Assembly: GCA_023412915.1 (NCBI GenBank)
Contig: JAEZRE010000006.1
Coordinates: 248,001-312,000, forward strand
Direction of reading: 5' to 3'
Length of the DNA stretch: 64,000 bases
Origin: Bacillota bacterium
GTDB taxonomy: Bacteria; Bacillota; Clostridia; Acetivibrionales; DTU013
The notes beneath the pieces are model-generated. The model made no database searches, had not been told where the DNA came from, and saw only the letters and a list, made by a program, of their open reading frames with translations. Made by a program: the position numbers and the translations under genes. Positions 16,279 through 25,965 of the stretch are shown here, in pieces. Within the stretch, counting starts at the first letter, position 1. Each line of letters starts with the position of its first letter.

Positions 16279-17757
16279 GTGGAAAAATACAGCATATATC
16301 AGCAGATCGCTGAGAGGACGCAGGGGGATATTTATATTGGTGTTGTCGGTCCTGTCAGAACAGGAAAATCTACCTTGATAAAAAGGTTTATGGACTTACT
16401 GGTGATACCGAACATAGAAAATGTATACAGCCGTGAAAGAGCCAAGGATGAACTGCCGCAAAGTGCTACCGGCCGGACTATAATGACGACGGAGCCGAAA
16501 TTCGTACCGAATGAAGCTGTCGAGATCACACTGGATGAAGCTCTCAAGCTTAGGGTAAGACTGGTCGACTGTGTCGGCTATCTGGTAAAGGGCGCGCTGG
16601 GTTATCTTGAAAATAACTCCCCCAGGATGGTTTCAACACCATGGTTCGATTACCAGATACCCTTTGAACAGGCCGCCGAGATGGGTACCAGAAAGGTAAT
16701 AAACGATCATTCCACCATAGGCCTTGTAGTTACGACCGACGGCACTATCACGGACATTGCCCGGGAGGACTACATCGAAGCTGAGAAGAGAGTAATATCC
16801 GAACTCAAGGCAATCAACAAACCGTTCATAATCGTATTAAATTCGGTCATACCGAACGACCCGGAGACGGAAACACTGAGGCAGGAGCTCGAAGTAAAAT
16901 ATGAAGTCCCCGTCGTCAGCGTCAACTGCGCCCAGATGAGGAATGAGGAGCTTTCTGCGATCATGGAGAGGATACTTTATGAGTTCCCGATCTGTGAGAT
17001 TGGCATCAACATTCCCAGGTGGGTCGAGGCGCTCGACCAGGATCACTGGCTCAGAATCGACATGCTTCAGGCGATCAGGGATACCTTCGCGGGAGTACGT
17101 AAAATACGCGAGGCTAGGGATTCGATGGCCCGGTTTGCCGACTACGACTTCATCAACAGGGCCAATCTTATGGAGATCGATGCAGGCATAGGCAACATGC
17201 TTCTCAATATCGAGACGCCTGAAAACCTGTTCTACCAGGTGCTTAGCGATACGACGGGTCTCCAGATAGAAGGCGAGCACAGGCTTATTGGGCTTATGAA
17301 GGATCTTGCGAGGATCAAGAGAGAGTATGAGAGAGTGGAATTCGCACTGCATGAAGTCAAGGTCAAGGGGTATGGCGTAGTGACGCCGCAGATGGGCGAG
17401 ATGACACTCGACGAGCCTGAAATAATAAAACAGGGTAACCGCTTCGGAGTCAAGCTGAGGGCGAGCGCACCGTCGATACATATGATCCGCGCCGATATCG
17501 AAACGGAGATAGCGCCACTTGTCGGCACAGAGAAGCAATCGGAGGAGCTCGTGAATTACCTGCTAAAGGAATTCGAAAGCGAACCGGGCAAGATATGGGA
17601 ATCCAACATATTTGGCAAATCGCTGCACGAGCTTGTAAGCGAGGGTCTGCACAACAAGCTCAACAGGATGCCCGAGGACGCGCAGCTCAAACTCCAGGAG
17701 ACGCTGCAGAGAATAATCAACGAGGGCAGCGGCGGGCTGATTTGCATTATACTCTAA
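16279..17757 (+). CDS. spoIVA: stage IV sporulation protein A, spore coat morphogenetic ATPase
   Basis: SpoIVA polymerises around the forespore with ATP hydrolysis and is the basement layer on which the spore coat assembles. The N-terminal Walker A is GPVRTGKST (about residue 24), and the early region is the family's P-loop domain (RLVDCVGYLVKGALGY). The middle and C-terminal domains are full length, and the protein ends in GGLICIIL, the conserved terminus used for localisation. At 492 aa it matches orthologues. The start is GTG 16279 after AAGGGGGG. It shows that the organism is an endospore former and fits the sigK gene elsewhere in the window. Confidence 0.97.
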   Translation: MEKYSIYQQIAERTQGDIYIGVVGPVRTGKSTLIKRFMDLLVIPNIENVYSRERAKDELPQSATGRTIMTTEPKFVPNEAVEITLDEALKLRVRLVDCVGYLVKGALGYLENNSPRMVSTPWFDYQIPFEQAAEMGTRKVINDHSTIGLVVTTDGTITDIAREDYIEAEKRVISELKAINKPFIIVLNSVIPNDPETETLRQELEVKYEVPVVSVNCAQMRNEELSAIMERILYEFPICEIGINIPRWVEALDQDHWLRIDMLQAIRDTFAGVRKIREARDSMARFADYDFINRANLMEIDAGIGNMLLNIETPENLFYQVLSDTTGLQIEGEHRLIGLMKDLARIKREYERVEFALHEVKVKGYGVVTPQMGEMTLDEPEIIKQGNRFGVKLRASAPSIHMIRADIETEIAPLVGTEKQSEELVNYLLKEFESEPGKIWESNIFGKSLHELVSEGLHNKLNRMPEDAQLKLQETLQRIINEGSGGLICIIL

Positions 17758-17777
17758 GAACCAGATGAAATAGATTG

Positions 17778-17813
17778 ACGAGGCCGGCAGGAATGCCGGC
17801 CTCGTTGGTTTTA
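17778..17813 (+). terminator. intrinsic terminator after spoIVA
   Basis: ACGAGGCCGGC (17778-17788) and GCCGGCCTCGT (17795-17805) form a perfect 11-bp stem around AGGAAT, followed by a T-rich tail (TGGTTTTAA). Confidence 0.88.
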
Positions 17814-17972
17814 ATGAAATAAAAGTTCTTGTTGGGGCAGGCAGCGAATTAGCTGTCTATGGAATAGTTTTATGAAATTATCGCGGTTACGAAAAATCGC
17901 AATTCCGTTGCGAGAATGGGGGTGGCCGCACATAAGAAATATTATGAGCGGACCACGTTGCTGTTTTCTCTT

Positions 17973-18000
17973 TTGCGATTTCCAGGTTGTATGCTATACT
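17973..18000 (+). promoter_or_regulatory. sigma-A-type promoter of phosphohexomutase
   Basis: TTGCGA (17973-17978), a 16-nt spacer and TATACT (17995-18000), with TGC directly before the -10 (extended -10). Confidence 0.6.
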
Positions 18001-18062
18001 AATCAGTGTAATTATAGGAAATGATATACGAGATTGGGAATATACGATTTGTGGAGGTTATC

Positions 18063-19802
18063 ATGAACAGCAGGGCTTTGTACGATTTCTGGAGAAGCAG
18101 CGACTACTTCGATTCCGATACTAAAAAGGAGCTCGAGCAGATAAGGGACAACCCCGCCGAGATAGAAGAGCGTTTCTACAGGGACCTGGAATTCGGCACG
18201 GGAGGCTTGAGAGGCATAATCGGGGCGGGTACGAACCGCATGAACATATACACGGTAAGAAAGGCGTCGCAGGGCCTTGCGAATTACCTGAACAAAAACA
18301 GTAAGGACGCCGGGAAGCGCGGCATTGCCATAGCTTATGACTCGAGACATATGTCGCCTCAGTTCGCCGCGGAGGCTGCGGGAATATTTAATGCCAACGG
18401 CATAAAAGCATACCTTTTCGATGAGCTTCGGCCCACGCCTGAGCTTTCGTTTGCGGTAAGGCATCTCAAGGCTGCAGCGGGCATAGTTGTCACGGCGAGC
18501 CACAACCCCAAGCAGTACAATGGATACAAGGTATACGGCGAAGACGGCGGTCAGCTGCCGCTCGACGGTTCGGAAGCCGTATTCGGGGAGATAGAAGGCA
18601 TTGCCGACATTACCTCCGTGAAGCCCATGCCTGAGGAGGAAGCTGTTAAGACAGGCCTGCTCGTAAAGATAGGGAAAGAAGTGGACGAAGCATACATAAA
18701 CAGCCTGAAAACACTTGCTGTCGACCCGTCGGCAGTTATGAAAGCCGCGGATACCATGAAAATAGTCTATACCCCTCTACACGGCTCGGGAAACAAGCCG
18801 GTTAGGAGGATATTGAAGGAAACAGGTTTTAAAAACGTTCTCGTCGTGCCCGAGCAGGAACTGCCCGATCCGGAGTTCAGTACGGTCAAATCTCCGAATC
18901 CCGAGGAGAAGGACGCTTTCAAACTCGCGATCGAACTTGCTGAAAAAGAGGATGTGGACCTGATCATAGGGACCGATCCGGACAGCGACAGGATCGGCGT
19001 TGTAGTAAGAAGCTCTTCGGGGGAATACATGGTGCTTACGGGCAACCAGACGGGATGCCTGCTGCTGGAATATATCCTTTCACAGAAAAAGGCCAACGGC
19101 AGCCTTCCGGCCAACGGTTTTGCCGTAAAGACCATAGTCACGAGCGAGCTTGCTCGAAAGATCGCGGCATATTATGATATCGAGCTTATGGAAGTGCTCA
19201 CGGGCTTCAAGTTCATAGGTGAGAAAATAAAGGAGCTTGATGAGACAGGAAAGAAAAAATATCTGTTCGGCTTCGAGGAAAGCTACGGCTATCTGGCCGG
19301 AACGTTCGCCCGAGACAAGGACGCCGTGGTCGCAAGCATGCTTATAGGCGAAATGGCAGCCTGGTACAGGAACCGCGGAATGTCCCTCTATGAAGGTCTG
19401 CTTGAGCTGTTTGAGAAATACGGCTATTTCATTGAAGGCATTACTTCATTTACGCTTGAAGGCAAGGAAGGCGTCGAGAAAATCAGCAGTGCGATGGATT
19501 CCTTGAGATCGAGCAAAGCTACGTCCTTCTCCGGCTGCAAGGTAAAGGCTGTCAGAGATTATGAGCAGAAAGAGGTCACGGAGATACTGACGGGCAGGAA
19601 GAAGCCTCTTGAACTTCCGATTTCCAACGTGCTCTATTATGAACTGTCCGACGGCTCCTGGTTCTGCATCAGGCCATCCGGCACGGAGCCCAAGATCAAG
19701 ATATACTATGGAGTATCCGAGTCGTCAATGGAAAAATCAAGGGATAAGCTTGAAAAAATCAAGGAAAACGTGGTAGCAGAGATCAAACAGCTGCTGTATT
19801 GA
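18063..19802 (+). CDS. pgcA: phosphoglucomutase/phosphomannomutase
   Basis: Alpha-D-phosphohexomutase that interconverts glucose 1- and 6-phosphate (or the mannose forms), supplying UDP-sugars for envelope and glycogen synthesis. The catalytic phosphoserine loop is IVVTASHNPKQYNGYK, the metal-binding loop is TDPDSDRIG (Ser in place of the more usual Gly), the sugar-binding loop is GFEESYGY and the phosphate-binding loop is RPSGTEPKIKIY. At 579 aa it fits the Firmicute PgcA length class. I chose ATG 18063 because GGAGG lies 7 nt upstream; the in-frame ATG 18021 has no such site. Confidence 0.92.
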   Translation: MNSRALYDFWRSSDYFDSDTKKELEQIRDNPAEIEERFYRDLEFGTGGLRGIIGAGTNRMNIYTVRKASQGLANYLNKNSKDAGKRGIAIAYDSRHMSPQFAAEAAGIFNANGIKAYLFDELRPTPELSFAVRHLKAAAGIVVTASHNPKQYNGYKVYGEDGGQLPLDGSEAVFGEIEGIADITSVKPMPEEEAVKTGLLVKIGKEVDEAYINSLKTLAVDPSAVMKAADTMKIVYTPLHGSGNKPVRRILKETGFKNVLVVPEQELPDPEFSTVKSPNPEEKDAFKLAIELAEKEDVDLIIGTDPDSDRIGVVVRSSSGEYMVLTGNQTGCLLLEYILSQKKANGSLPANGFAVKTIVTSELARKIAAYYDIELMEVLTGFKFIGEKIKELDETGKKKYLFGFEESYGYLAGTFARDKDAVVASMLIGEMAAWYRNRGMSLYEGLLELFEKYGYFIEGITSFTLEGKEGVEKISSAMDSLRSSKATSFSGCKVKAVRDYEQKEVTEILTGRKKPLELPISNVLYYELSDGSWFCIRPSGTEPKIKIYYGVSESSMEKSRDKLEKIKENVVAEIKQLLY

Positions 19803-19888
19803 GCAACAGGCGACAGACAACAGGCAACAGGCAACATGTCACGATAGTTGTGACAGGACTTGAAGAAAATAGAATATCAAAGTGTCGT

Positions 19889-19929
19889 AAAAGGTTTCAT
19901 GATGCCAGTAATAGCATCACGAAACCTTT
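19889..19929. terminator. bidirectional terminator between convergent genes
   Basis: AAAGGTTTC-A-TGATGC pairs with GCATCA-C-GAAACCTTT around CAGTAATA, with GTTTTTG after it on the plus strand and a T-run on the minus strand. It overlaps the last codons of the Cys-rich minus-strand gene and serves both transcripts. The short gap before it (19804-19840) is made of CAACAGGC-type words. Confidence 0.8.
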
Positions 19930-20567
19930 GTTTTTGCATCCTTGTTGCAGTAAAACGATTTGAGCTCGGCATCGATGCGATTGCAAGGTGAGTCCGTTTC
20001 AAAACCCTCCTGTGCCGAACAGCGTTTATACAGTTCATAATCGGCGGCAGCGCATACGTGGCAGGGCTTCGATCCGGCAGACAGACCGTTTTCAAAGCCT
20101 TCGAGCACTTCAAAATCATAGATGCCCGCCGGGCTTATAGCCGAATGCAGGTTTTTGAAGTATTTTTTCTGCGAAAGTCTTTTAAAATGGCTGCAGGTCT
20201 CCCTGAAATACCATGGCACGCGGTGGTTGTCCGAATCTTCATTCTGCTTCGCTTCATTGTATAAGATCCCGGGAAGCGAAGGGCTGCACCTTATATACGT
20301 TCCCACGCCGCATTTCAGACAGTGCCTGTGGCACCCGGTTTTTACAAGATTTGAACAGAATACGCAATTTATATAATTTTCATCGATGTGTCTTTCGTAA
20401 AGCTCGTTTCTGAAGTATCTCACGAAATGCCAGACATACTTGAAATCACCGCTTAAAATGCCCGAGTTCAATATCGAGCCTACGGCTCCCTTCAAGCGCC
20501 TGTAAAGATATGCGGGCAGCTCCGGCAAATCGGTATCCTGAATATTTACAGCCGAAGATTTGATCAT
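19917..20567 (-). CDS. cysteine-rich hypothetical protein
   Basis: A 216-aa protein I cannot place in a family. It has about 14 Cys in several pairs: CVFCSNLVKTGCHRHCLKCG in the middle, then a single Cys in a TCSHF context, CHVCAAADYELYKRCS, and CNR and YC towards the C-terminus. The spacing suggests a metal- or cluster-binding protein with more than one site. The N-terminus is helical (ELPAYLYRRLKGAVGSILN). ATG 20567 follows AAGGAG by 5-6 nt. It is alone on the minus strand and divergent from the HD-GYP gene. Confidence 0.75.
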   Translation of the reverse strand: MIKSSAVNIQDTDLPELPAYLYRRLKGAVGSILNSGILSGDFKYVWHFVRYFRNELYERHIDENYINCVFCSNLVKTGCHRHCLKCGVGTYIRCSPSLPGILYNEAKQNEDSDNHRVPWYFRETCSHFKRLSQKKYFKNLHSAISPAGIYDFEVLEGFENGLSAGSKPCHVCAAADYELYKRCSAQEGFETDSPCNRIDAELKSFYCNKDAKTKVS

Positions 20568-20782
20568 AATGACTCCTTGCATCATATTGTTTTATATATA
20601 TTTTACCATGATATGTAAATTAAAACATTTATTGCCCAACGTCACACTGTGGAGAAATAAGCCTTCGCGCTAATTTGATAAAATTACTGTTTTTTTCGTT
20701 CATTTTGAGAAATACAGGAAGGAATTAATTATATTATGTCGAATATGTATTTGGTACTAATGACAATTCCTTGGAGGACGAA

Positions 20783-21847
20783 ATGCGCAAGGTTAATATC
20801 GAATCGATACAGTACGGCGTTAAACTTGCCCGCACGATATTCAGTTCGGATGGCGGAGTATTGCTTGCGCAGGGAGTCGAACTCAGAGAAAGCTACGTAG
20901 ACCATCTTAAAAATCATGGGATCAGTGAAGTATACCTGGAGGACAACATTTCTGAAGACATAGTCGTCAAGGACGTCGTAAAGGATCAGACGCGGAATGA
21001 GGCCGTCGTACTAGTCAAGAAACTGATGTCGAATTACAAATTCACCGAGTCGATAGATGTCGAAGAAGTCAAAAAAACCGTAAATAAAATACTTGACGAG
21101 CTTCTGGGAAATAATGATATTCTTTATAACCTTTCGGAAATAAAATCCGTCGACGATTACACCTTCGAGCATTCGGTAAACGTGTGCATACTTTCGCTCA
21201 TTACAGGAATAGGACTGGGGTTTGATATATCCAGACTGAGGGAACTGGGAACCGGAGCAATGCTGCATGATATCGGCAAGCTCTGTATCCCGAGCGAGAT
21301 ATTGAAGAAACCTTCGCAGCTCACAGTCGAGGAATTTGAAGAGATCAAGAAGCATACGATATTAGGTTATGAGCTTCTTAAAAAGAGCGGCAGGGTAAAT
21401 CTGGCTTCGGCATATATAGCGTTCGGCCATCATGAGAGGTTTGACGGCAGCGGATACCCTTTGCAACTGAAAAACGACAATATACAGATATATGCGAGGA
21501 TCGCGGCAGTGGCTGATGTTTACGACGCACTGACCTCGGACCGTGTTTACAGAAAAAAGCTTAAACCCAACGAGGTTTTTGAGTATATCACTTCTTTAGG
21601 AGTCCATCATTTCGACCCCAGGGTCATTGAAAGCTTCGTAAAATATGTGACGGTTTATCCCATTGGAACGGGTGTACTTCTCAACACCAGGGAGAGGGGC
21701 ATTGTCGTCAGGGACAACCGGAGTCGACCGACAAGACCTGTCGTACGCATAGTCTATGACGACAGGATGCAGAAGCAGTCGATCCCAAGGGATCTGGACC
21801 TTTCTGAACAGACTAATATTTTCATTGTGGACGGTTGTGAGGTATAA
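20783..21847 (+). CDS. HD-GYP domain protein, predicted c-di-GMP phosphodiesterase
   Basis: The C-terminal half is a complete HD-GYP domain (about residues 120-300): HSVNVC, MLHDIGKLCIP, a second metal-ligand His in KKHTILGYELL, GHHERFDGSGYP and VADVYDALTSDR. This family hydrolyses cyclic di-GMP. The N-terminal 100 residues are a small regulatory domain of the kind often found before HD-GYP, with no receiver Asp. The start is ATG 20783 with GGAGG 5 nt upstream. A further region of about 50 residues follows the domain. It is monocistronic; dispersed element B lies between it and dnaE. Confidence 0.9.
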   Translation: MRKVNIESIQYGVKLARTIFSSDGGVLLAQGVELRESYVDHLKNHGISEVYLEDNISEDIVVKDVVKDQTRNEAVVLVKKLMSNYKFTESIDVEEVKKTVNKILDELLGNNDILYNLSEIKSVDDYTFEHSVNVCILSLITGIGLGFDISRLRELGTGAMLHDIGKLCIPSEILKKPSQLTVEEFEEIKKHTILGYELLKKSGRVNLASAYIAFGHHERFDGSGYPLQLKNDNIQIYARIAAVADVYDALTSDRVYRKKLKPNEVFEYITSLGVHHFDPRVIESFVKYVTVYPIGTGVLLNTRERGIVVRDNRSRPTRPVVRIVYDDRMQKQSIPRDLDLSEQTNIFIVDGCEV

Positions 21848-21866
21848 TGTAAGGGGAATTCAATGA

Positions 21867-21908
21867 AAGGGGACACACCTTAAGCTACCATTGCAAGGAA
21901 TGTCCCCT
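21867..21908 (+). repeat. dispersed element family B, copy 1
   Basis: An element of about 42 bp bounded by AAGGGGACACACCTT and AAGGAATGTCCCC. A second copy lies inverted at 54451-54492, with the same outer arms and a similar centre (TACCATTGC here, TACCGTTAC there, read in the same direction). The GTATAATGTAAGGGGA word just upstream (21842-21857) is shared with 15135-15150. Confidence 0.85.
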
Positions 21909-21977
21909 ATAATAGGAATGTCCCATTTTGACGCTGAAGCAACCCATGAAGCTGTCCATTATGGAGGTATTTAGGCT

Positions 21978-24900
21978 ATGTCCGAACTGCAAACTCCTGT
22001 CCGGGATTTTGTCCATTTGCACGTCCACACCGAATACAGCCTGCTTGACGGAGCGAACAGGATACCGGCACTGATAGAGCGTGCCGCCGAGTTTGGCATG
22101 AAGAGCATGGCTATAACGGACCACGGCGTCATGTACGGAGTCATCGAATTTTACAAGACTGCCAAAAAAAACGGCATCAAGCCCATACTTGGGTGCGAGG
22201 TATACACAGCCAGACGCACTCGCTTTGACAAACAGCCCGGCATCGATGCCGACCAAGGCCATCTTGTGCTGCTCGCAAAAAACAACGAAGGCTACAAAAA
22301 TCTGATGAAGATAGTCTCCGCAGGTTTTACGGAGGGTTTTTACTATAAACCGCGCATCGATACTGATCTGCTCAGGCAGTATTCCGGCGGCTTGATCGCG
22401 CTGAGCGCCTGCCTCTCGGGAGATATACCGAAAGCGCTACTTGAAGGCGATCATAAAAAAGCCAGGCTGAAAGCCCTTGAATTCAATGAGATTTTCGGCC
22501 AGGGCAATTTCTACTTGGAGCTTCAGAATAACGGCATAGAAGACCAGAACCTCGTAAATCAGAGCCTTATCAAACTGTCCAGGGAGACGGGGATACCGCT
22601 CGTTGCGACAAACGACGCCCATTACCTCAGGCGGGAGGATTCGAAGGCGCATGAAGTCCTGCTCTGCATACAGACGGGCAAGAAAATGACAGATGAAGAC
22701 CGAATGAAATTCAATTCGGATGAGCTTTATGTAAAATCGCAGGAGGAAATGGTTTCGTCGTTCAGAAACATACCCGAAGCAATTGAAAATACTGCCAGGA
22801 TAGCGGATATGTGCAACGTGGAGCTTGAATTCAATAAGCTTCACCTGCCGGAATTCAAGGTTCCCGAAGAAAAGGATCCCTACGATTACCTTCACAGCCT
22901 CTGTATCGAGGGCCTCCGCCGTATATACGGGGACGACGCTTCAAAACCGGAGTATACGGACAGGCTCGAATATGAGCTGCAGGTCATCCGGCAGATGGGT
23001 TATGTCGATTATTTCCTGATCGTTTGGGATTTCATAAAATATTCGAAGGACAACGGAATAATGGTAGGGCCTGGCAGGGGCTCCGCAGCAGGCAGCCTGA
23101 CTGCATACTGCCTTGGAATAACCACCATTGACCCTCTTAAATACAGCCTGCTCTTCGAAAGGTTCCTGAATCCGGAAAGAGTGACGATGCCGGATATAGA
23201 CATTGACTTCTGTTATGTGAGAAGACCGGAGGTCATCGAATATGTTGTGCGCAAATACGGCGCGGATAGGGTGGCGCAGATAATCACCTTCGGAACGATG
23301 GCGGCACGCGCTGCCATCAGGGACGTGGGAAGAGCGCTGGACATTCCCTATGGAGAAGTCGATATCATTGCCAAGATGATACCGATGCAGCCCGGAATGA
23401 CTATCAGCAAAGCTCTCGAGCTAAACCCCGAACTGAAAATCAAATACGGGGATGACGAGAAAGCGACGGAGCTGATCGACACCGCCCTGCTGCTGGAAGG
23501 GATGCCTCGTCATGCCAGCACGCATGCCGCGGGCGTTTTGATCTCAAAGGATCCCGTTACCGAATACGTTCCGCTGCAGAAAAACGACGAGAGTGTGACG
23601 ACGCAGTTCCCGATGGGGACGCTTGAGGAGCTTGGACTTCTGAAAATGGACTTCCTGGGCCTCAGGACACTGACGGTTATACGCGACGCCAAGGAACTGA
23701 TTTTCAAAAACCATGGTATCGGGCTCGATATGGACAAGCTCGACATGGATGATCCGGATGTCTACAAAATGATAGGCGAAGGCAAAACCACCGGCGTATT
23801 CCAGCTTGAAAGCGCGGGTATGACGCAGTTCATGAAGGATCTGCAGCCTTCCTCCCTCGAGGACGTCATTGCGGGTATCTCACTGTACAGGCCAGGCCCT
23901 ATGGATTCGATCCCTAAATATATAAAGAACAAGAACAACCCCGGCGAAATAACCTATGAGCACCCGATGCTGGAGGGCATACTGGACGTGACATACGGCT
24001 GTATGGTCTACCAGGAGCAGGTCATGCAGATAGTCCGCGAACTGGCCGGCTATTCATACGGCCGTTCCGACCTCGTAAGGCGCGCCATGTCGAAGAAAAA
24101 GCATGACGTAATGCTCAAGGAGCGTGAGAATTTCATACACGGCATAGTGGACGAGAGCGGAAACCTAACGGTCAGAGGCGCAGTGAGAAACGGTGTCGAC
24201 GAAAAAACAGCAAGCCGCATATTCGACCAGATGATCGATTTCGCAAGCTACGCCTTCAACAAGTCCCATGCCGCGGCATATGCCGTAGTGGCGTATCAGA
24301 CGGCATGGCTCAAGCATTATTACCCCGTGGAGTTCATGGCGGCTACGCTGAACAGCTTCCTTGGCAGCGCCGAAAGGGTTTCGCACTACGTTCACGAATG
24401 CAAAAAGATGGGCATAGACGTTTTGCCGCCCGATGTGAACGAGAGCGATGTTATGTTTACTGTAGTCAAGGGCAAGATCAGATTTGGGATGGCTGCCGTA
24501 AAAAATGTCGGTGAAAGCGCGGTAGGCGAACTGATAAAGGAGAGGATCGAAAAGGGCTTGTTCAAAGGCTTCGGAGATTTCTGCGAAAGGATCGGGCCGA
24601 GGGATTTCAATAAGAGGTGTGTCGAAAGCCTGATAAAATGCGGCGCTTTCGATTCCTTCGGAGTTTACCGGGCAAAACTGATGGCTGTCTACGAGAAGCT
24701 CCTGGAAGGCGCGCAGCAGAGCAGGAAAAGCAAGGTGGACGGGCAGCTCTCATTATTCGAGATACCTGGCGACCTGAAGGATATGACGCCGGAGGAAAGC
24801 TATCCGGAGCTCAACGAGTTTACCCCGAGGATGCTGCTCGCCATGGAGAAGGAAATGCTGGGACTGTACGTTTCGGGTCATCCTCTTAAGGAATATGAGA

Positions 24901-25628
24901 AAGAACTGGAGGAGCAGGTCTCTTTATACAGCTATGACCTGGGAGATTCGCCTGCCGAAGGGATAGATACCCTTGAGGGCAGTTTGGCGCAAGACGCTAA
25001 AAACCTGGCTGACGGCATGCTTGTTACCGTCGGCGGTATAATTACGGAAAAGAAGACAAAGACGACGAAAAGCAACAATCTAATGGCTTTCATCACACTG
25101 GAGGATCTTTTCGGCAGCATGGAGATAATCGTTTTTCCGACAATCCTGACAAGGTATTCGGCGCTGCTGGTTAATGAAAACGCTGTATTTATTGACGGAC
25201 GTATAAGTATAAAGGAGGAAGAACAGCCCAAGATCATATGTGATTCCGTCAGGCCTATCAGAAGGCGGGAAGCCGCCGCTGCGGACTCCGGAGGCAACGG
25301 AAGGGGGCAGCAGTATAAAAGGACGTCGCCCCAGTATGGCGCGTCCAAACGAGACGGTATTCCGCAGGCAGACGGAAAGGAACGATCCGACAAAATATTC
25401 GTCAAATCCGATGAACCGCTCGACAGCGAGATTATGAAGTCGACGGTTTCATTGGTCAAATATTTCAGTGGCAACACGCCGATTTGTTTCTGCAGTCCGG
25501 ATAGCGTGGGAAATATTACCAAAACAAAAATGGAGGAATATCGTGTTGACTTGTGTGAAACACTGCATAGAGAGTTGATCGAGCGATTTGGGGAAGAAAA
25601 TGTGAAGATTGTAGCAAAGTATAGATAA
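21978..25628 (+). CDS. dnaE: DNA polymerase III alpha subunit DnaE
   Basis: Replicative C-family polymerase; in Firmicutes with PolC it extends primers and works mainly on the lagging strand. The N-terminal PHP domain is complete (FVHLHVHTEYSLLDGA, AITDHGVMYGVIEFY, PILGCEVY). The palm has the catalytic PDIDIDF motif near residue 405 and the GPGRGSAAGSL loop before it. A helix-hairpin-helix region follows, and an OB-fold (VTVGGIITEKKTKTTKSNN, ITLEDLFGSMEIIVFP) lies near the C-terminus. There is no exonuclease insertion, unlike PolC. At 1216 aa it is at the long end for the type. The start is ATG 21978 with GGAGG about 10 nt upstream. Confidence 0.97.
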   Translation: MSELQTPVRDFVHLHVHTEYSLLDGANRIPALIERAAEFGMKSMAITDHGVMYGVIEFYKTAKKNGIKPILGCEVYTARRTRFDKQPGIDADQGHLVLLAKNNEGYKNLMKIVSAGFTEGFYYKPRIDTDLLRQYSGGLIALSACLSGDIPKALLEGDHKKARLKALEFNEIFGQGNFYLELQNNGIEDQNLVNQSLIKLSRETGIPLVATNDAHYLRREDSKAHEVLLCIQTGKKMTDEDRMKFNSDELYVKSQEEMVSSFRNIPEAIENTARIADMCNVELEFNKLHLPEFKVPEEKDPYDYLHSLCIEGLRRIYGDDASKPEYTDRLEYELQVIRQMGYVDYFLIVWDFIKYSKDNGIMVGPGRGSAAGSLTAYCLGITTIDPLKYSLLFERFLNPERVTMPDIDIDFCYVRRPEVIEYVVRKYGADRVAQIITFGTMAARAAIRDVGRALDIPYGEVDIIAKMIPMQPGMTISKALELNPELKIKYGDDEKATELIDTALLLEGMPRHASTHAAGVLISKDPVTEYVPLQKNDESVTTQFPMGTLEELGLLKMDFLGLRTLTVIRDAKELIFKNHGIGLDMDKLDMDDPDVYKMIGEGKTTGVFQLESAGMTQFMKDLQPSSLEDVIAGISLYRPGPMDSIPKYIKNKNNPGEITYEHPMLEGILDVTYGCMVYQEQVMQIVRELAGYSYGRSDLVRRAMSKKKHDVMLKERENFIHGIVDESGNLTVRGAVRNGVDEKTASRIFDQMIDFASYAFNKSHAAAYAVVAYQTAWLKHYYPVEFMAATLNSFLGSAERVSHYVHECKKMGIDVLPPDVNESDVMFTVVKGKIRFGMAAVKNVGESAVGELIKERIEKGLFKGFGDFCERIGPRDFNKRCVESLIKCGAFDSFGVYRAKLMAVYEKLLEGAQQSRKSKVDGQLSLFEIPGDLKDMTPEESYPELNEFTPRMLLAMEKEMLGLYVSGHPLKEYEKELEEQVSLYSYDLGDSPAEGIDTLEGSLAQDAKNLADGMLVTVGGIITEKKTKTTKSNNLMAFITLEDLFGSMEIIVFPTILTRYSALLVNENAVFIDGRISIKEEEQPKIICDSVRPIRRREAAAADSGGNGRGQQYKRTSPQYGASKRDGIPQADGKERSDKIFVKSDEPLDSEIMKSTVSLVKYFSGNTPICFCSPDSVGNITKTKMEEYRVDLCETLHRELIERFGEENVKIVAKYR

Positions 25629-25659
25629 ATAGTGGCTTTTAACCGTTTTAGGGACAAAT

Positions 25660-25688
25660 TGTGTTGATTTTTCAGATGAAATAATATA
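25660..25688 (+). promoter_or_regulatory. promoter of the TRAP gene
   Basis: TTGTGT (25660-25665), 17-nt spacer, TAATAT (25683-25688), 22 nt before the start codon of the TRAP homologue. The 5' leader would be very short and shows no run of GAG/TAG triplets. Confidence 0.45.
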
Positions 25689-25710
25689 TAGTTATCTCGA
25701 GGTGGTTTGA

Positions 25711-25944
25711 TTGGATTGTGAGCTGGATAAGATACTCGGAGAATACGTAGTTATCAAGGCTGAAGAGAACGGAGTAAACGTTATCGGTCTTACCAGAGGA
25801 AAGGATACCAAATTCCATCATACGGAAAAGCTTGACAAGGGCGAAGTATTGTTGGCACAGTTCACTGAGAACACTTCGGCGATCAAGATCAGGGGAAAAT
25901 CAAGAATACTAAGCCGCCACGGCGAAATTTTATCCGGTGAATAG
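25711..25944 (+). CDS. mtrB: TRAP (trp RNA-binding attenuation protein) homologue
   Basis: A 77-aa protein that aligns without gaps to Bacillus subtilis MtrB from about residue 11. TRAP forms an 11-mer ring that binds tryptophan and then GAG/UAG repeats in mRNA leaders. The tryptophan-pocket residues are present (Thr28, Gly30 and Asp32 in LTRGKDTKFHH; Gln50, Thr52, Thr55 and Ser56 in AQFTENTSAIK), as are the RNA-contacting Lys40, Lys59 and Arg61 (EKLDKG, IKIRG). The N-terminus is extended by three residues and is different. The start is TTG 25711 with GAGGTGG 5 nt upstream. No trp genes or anti-TRAP gene are in the window. It is 21 bp from the next small gene. Confidence 0.92.
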   Translation: MDCELDKILGEYVVIKAEENGVNVIGLTRGKDTKFHHTEKLDKGEVLLAQFTENTSAIKIRGKSRILSRHGEILSGE

Positions 25945-25965
25945 TCCAAAAAGGGGCGTGTTAAA

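Larger units (their letters stand above)
17758..18062. other. 305-base gap: terminator of spoIVA and promoter of phosphohexomutase
   Basis: The gap holds the spoIVA terminator hairpin (17778-17805) and a promoter at 17973-18000. Between them (17820-17960) I see no gene or repeat. Confidence 0.6.
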
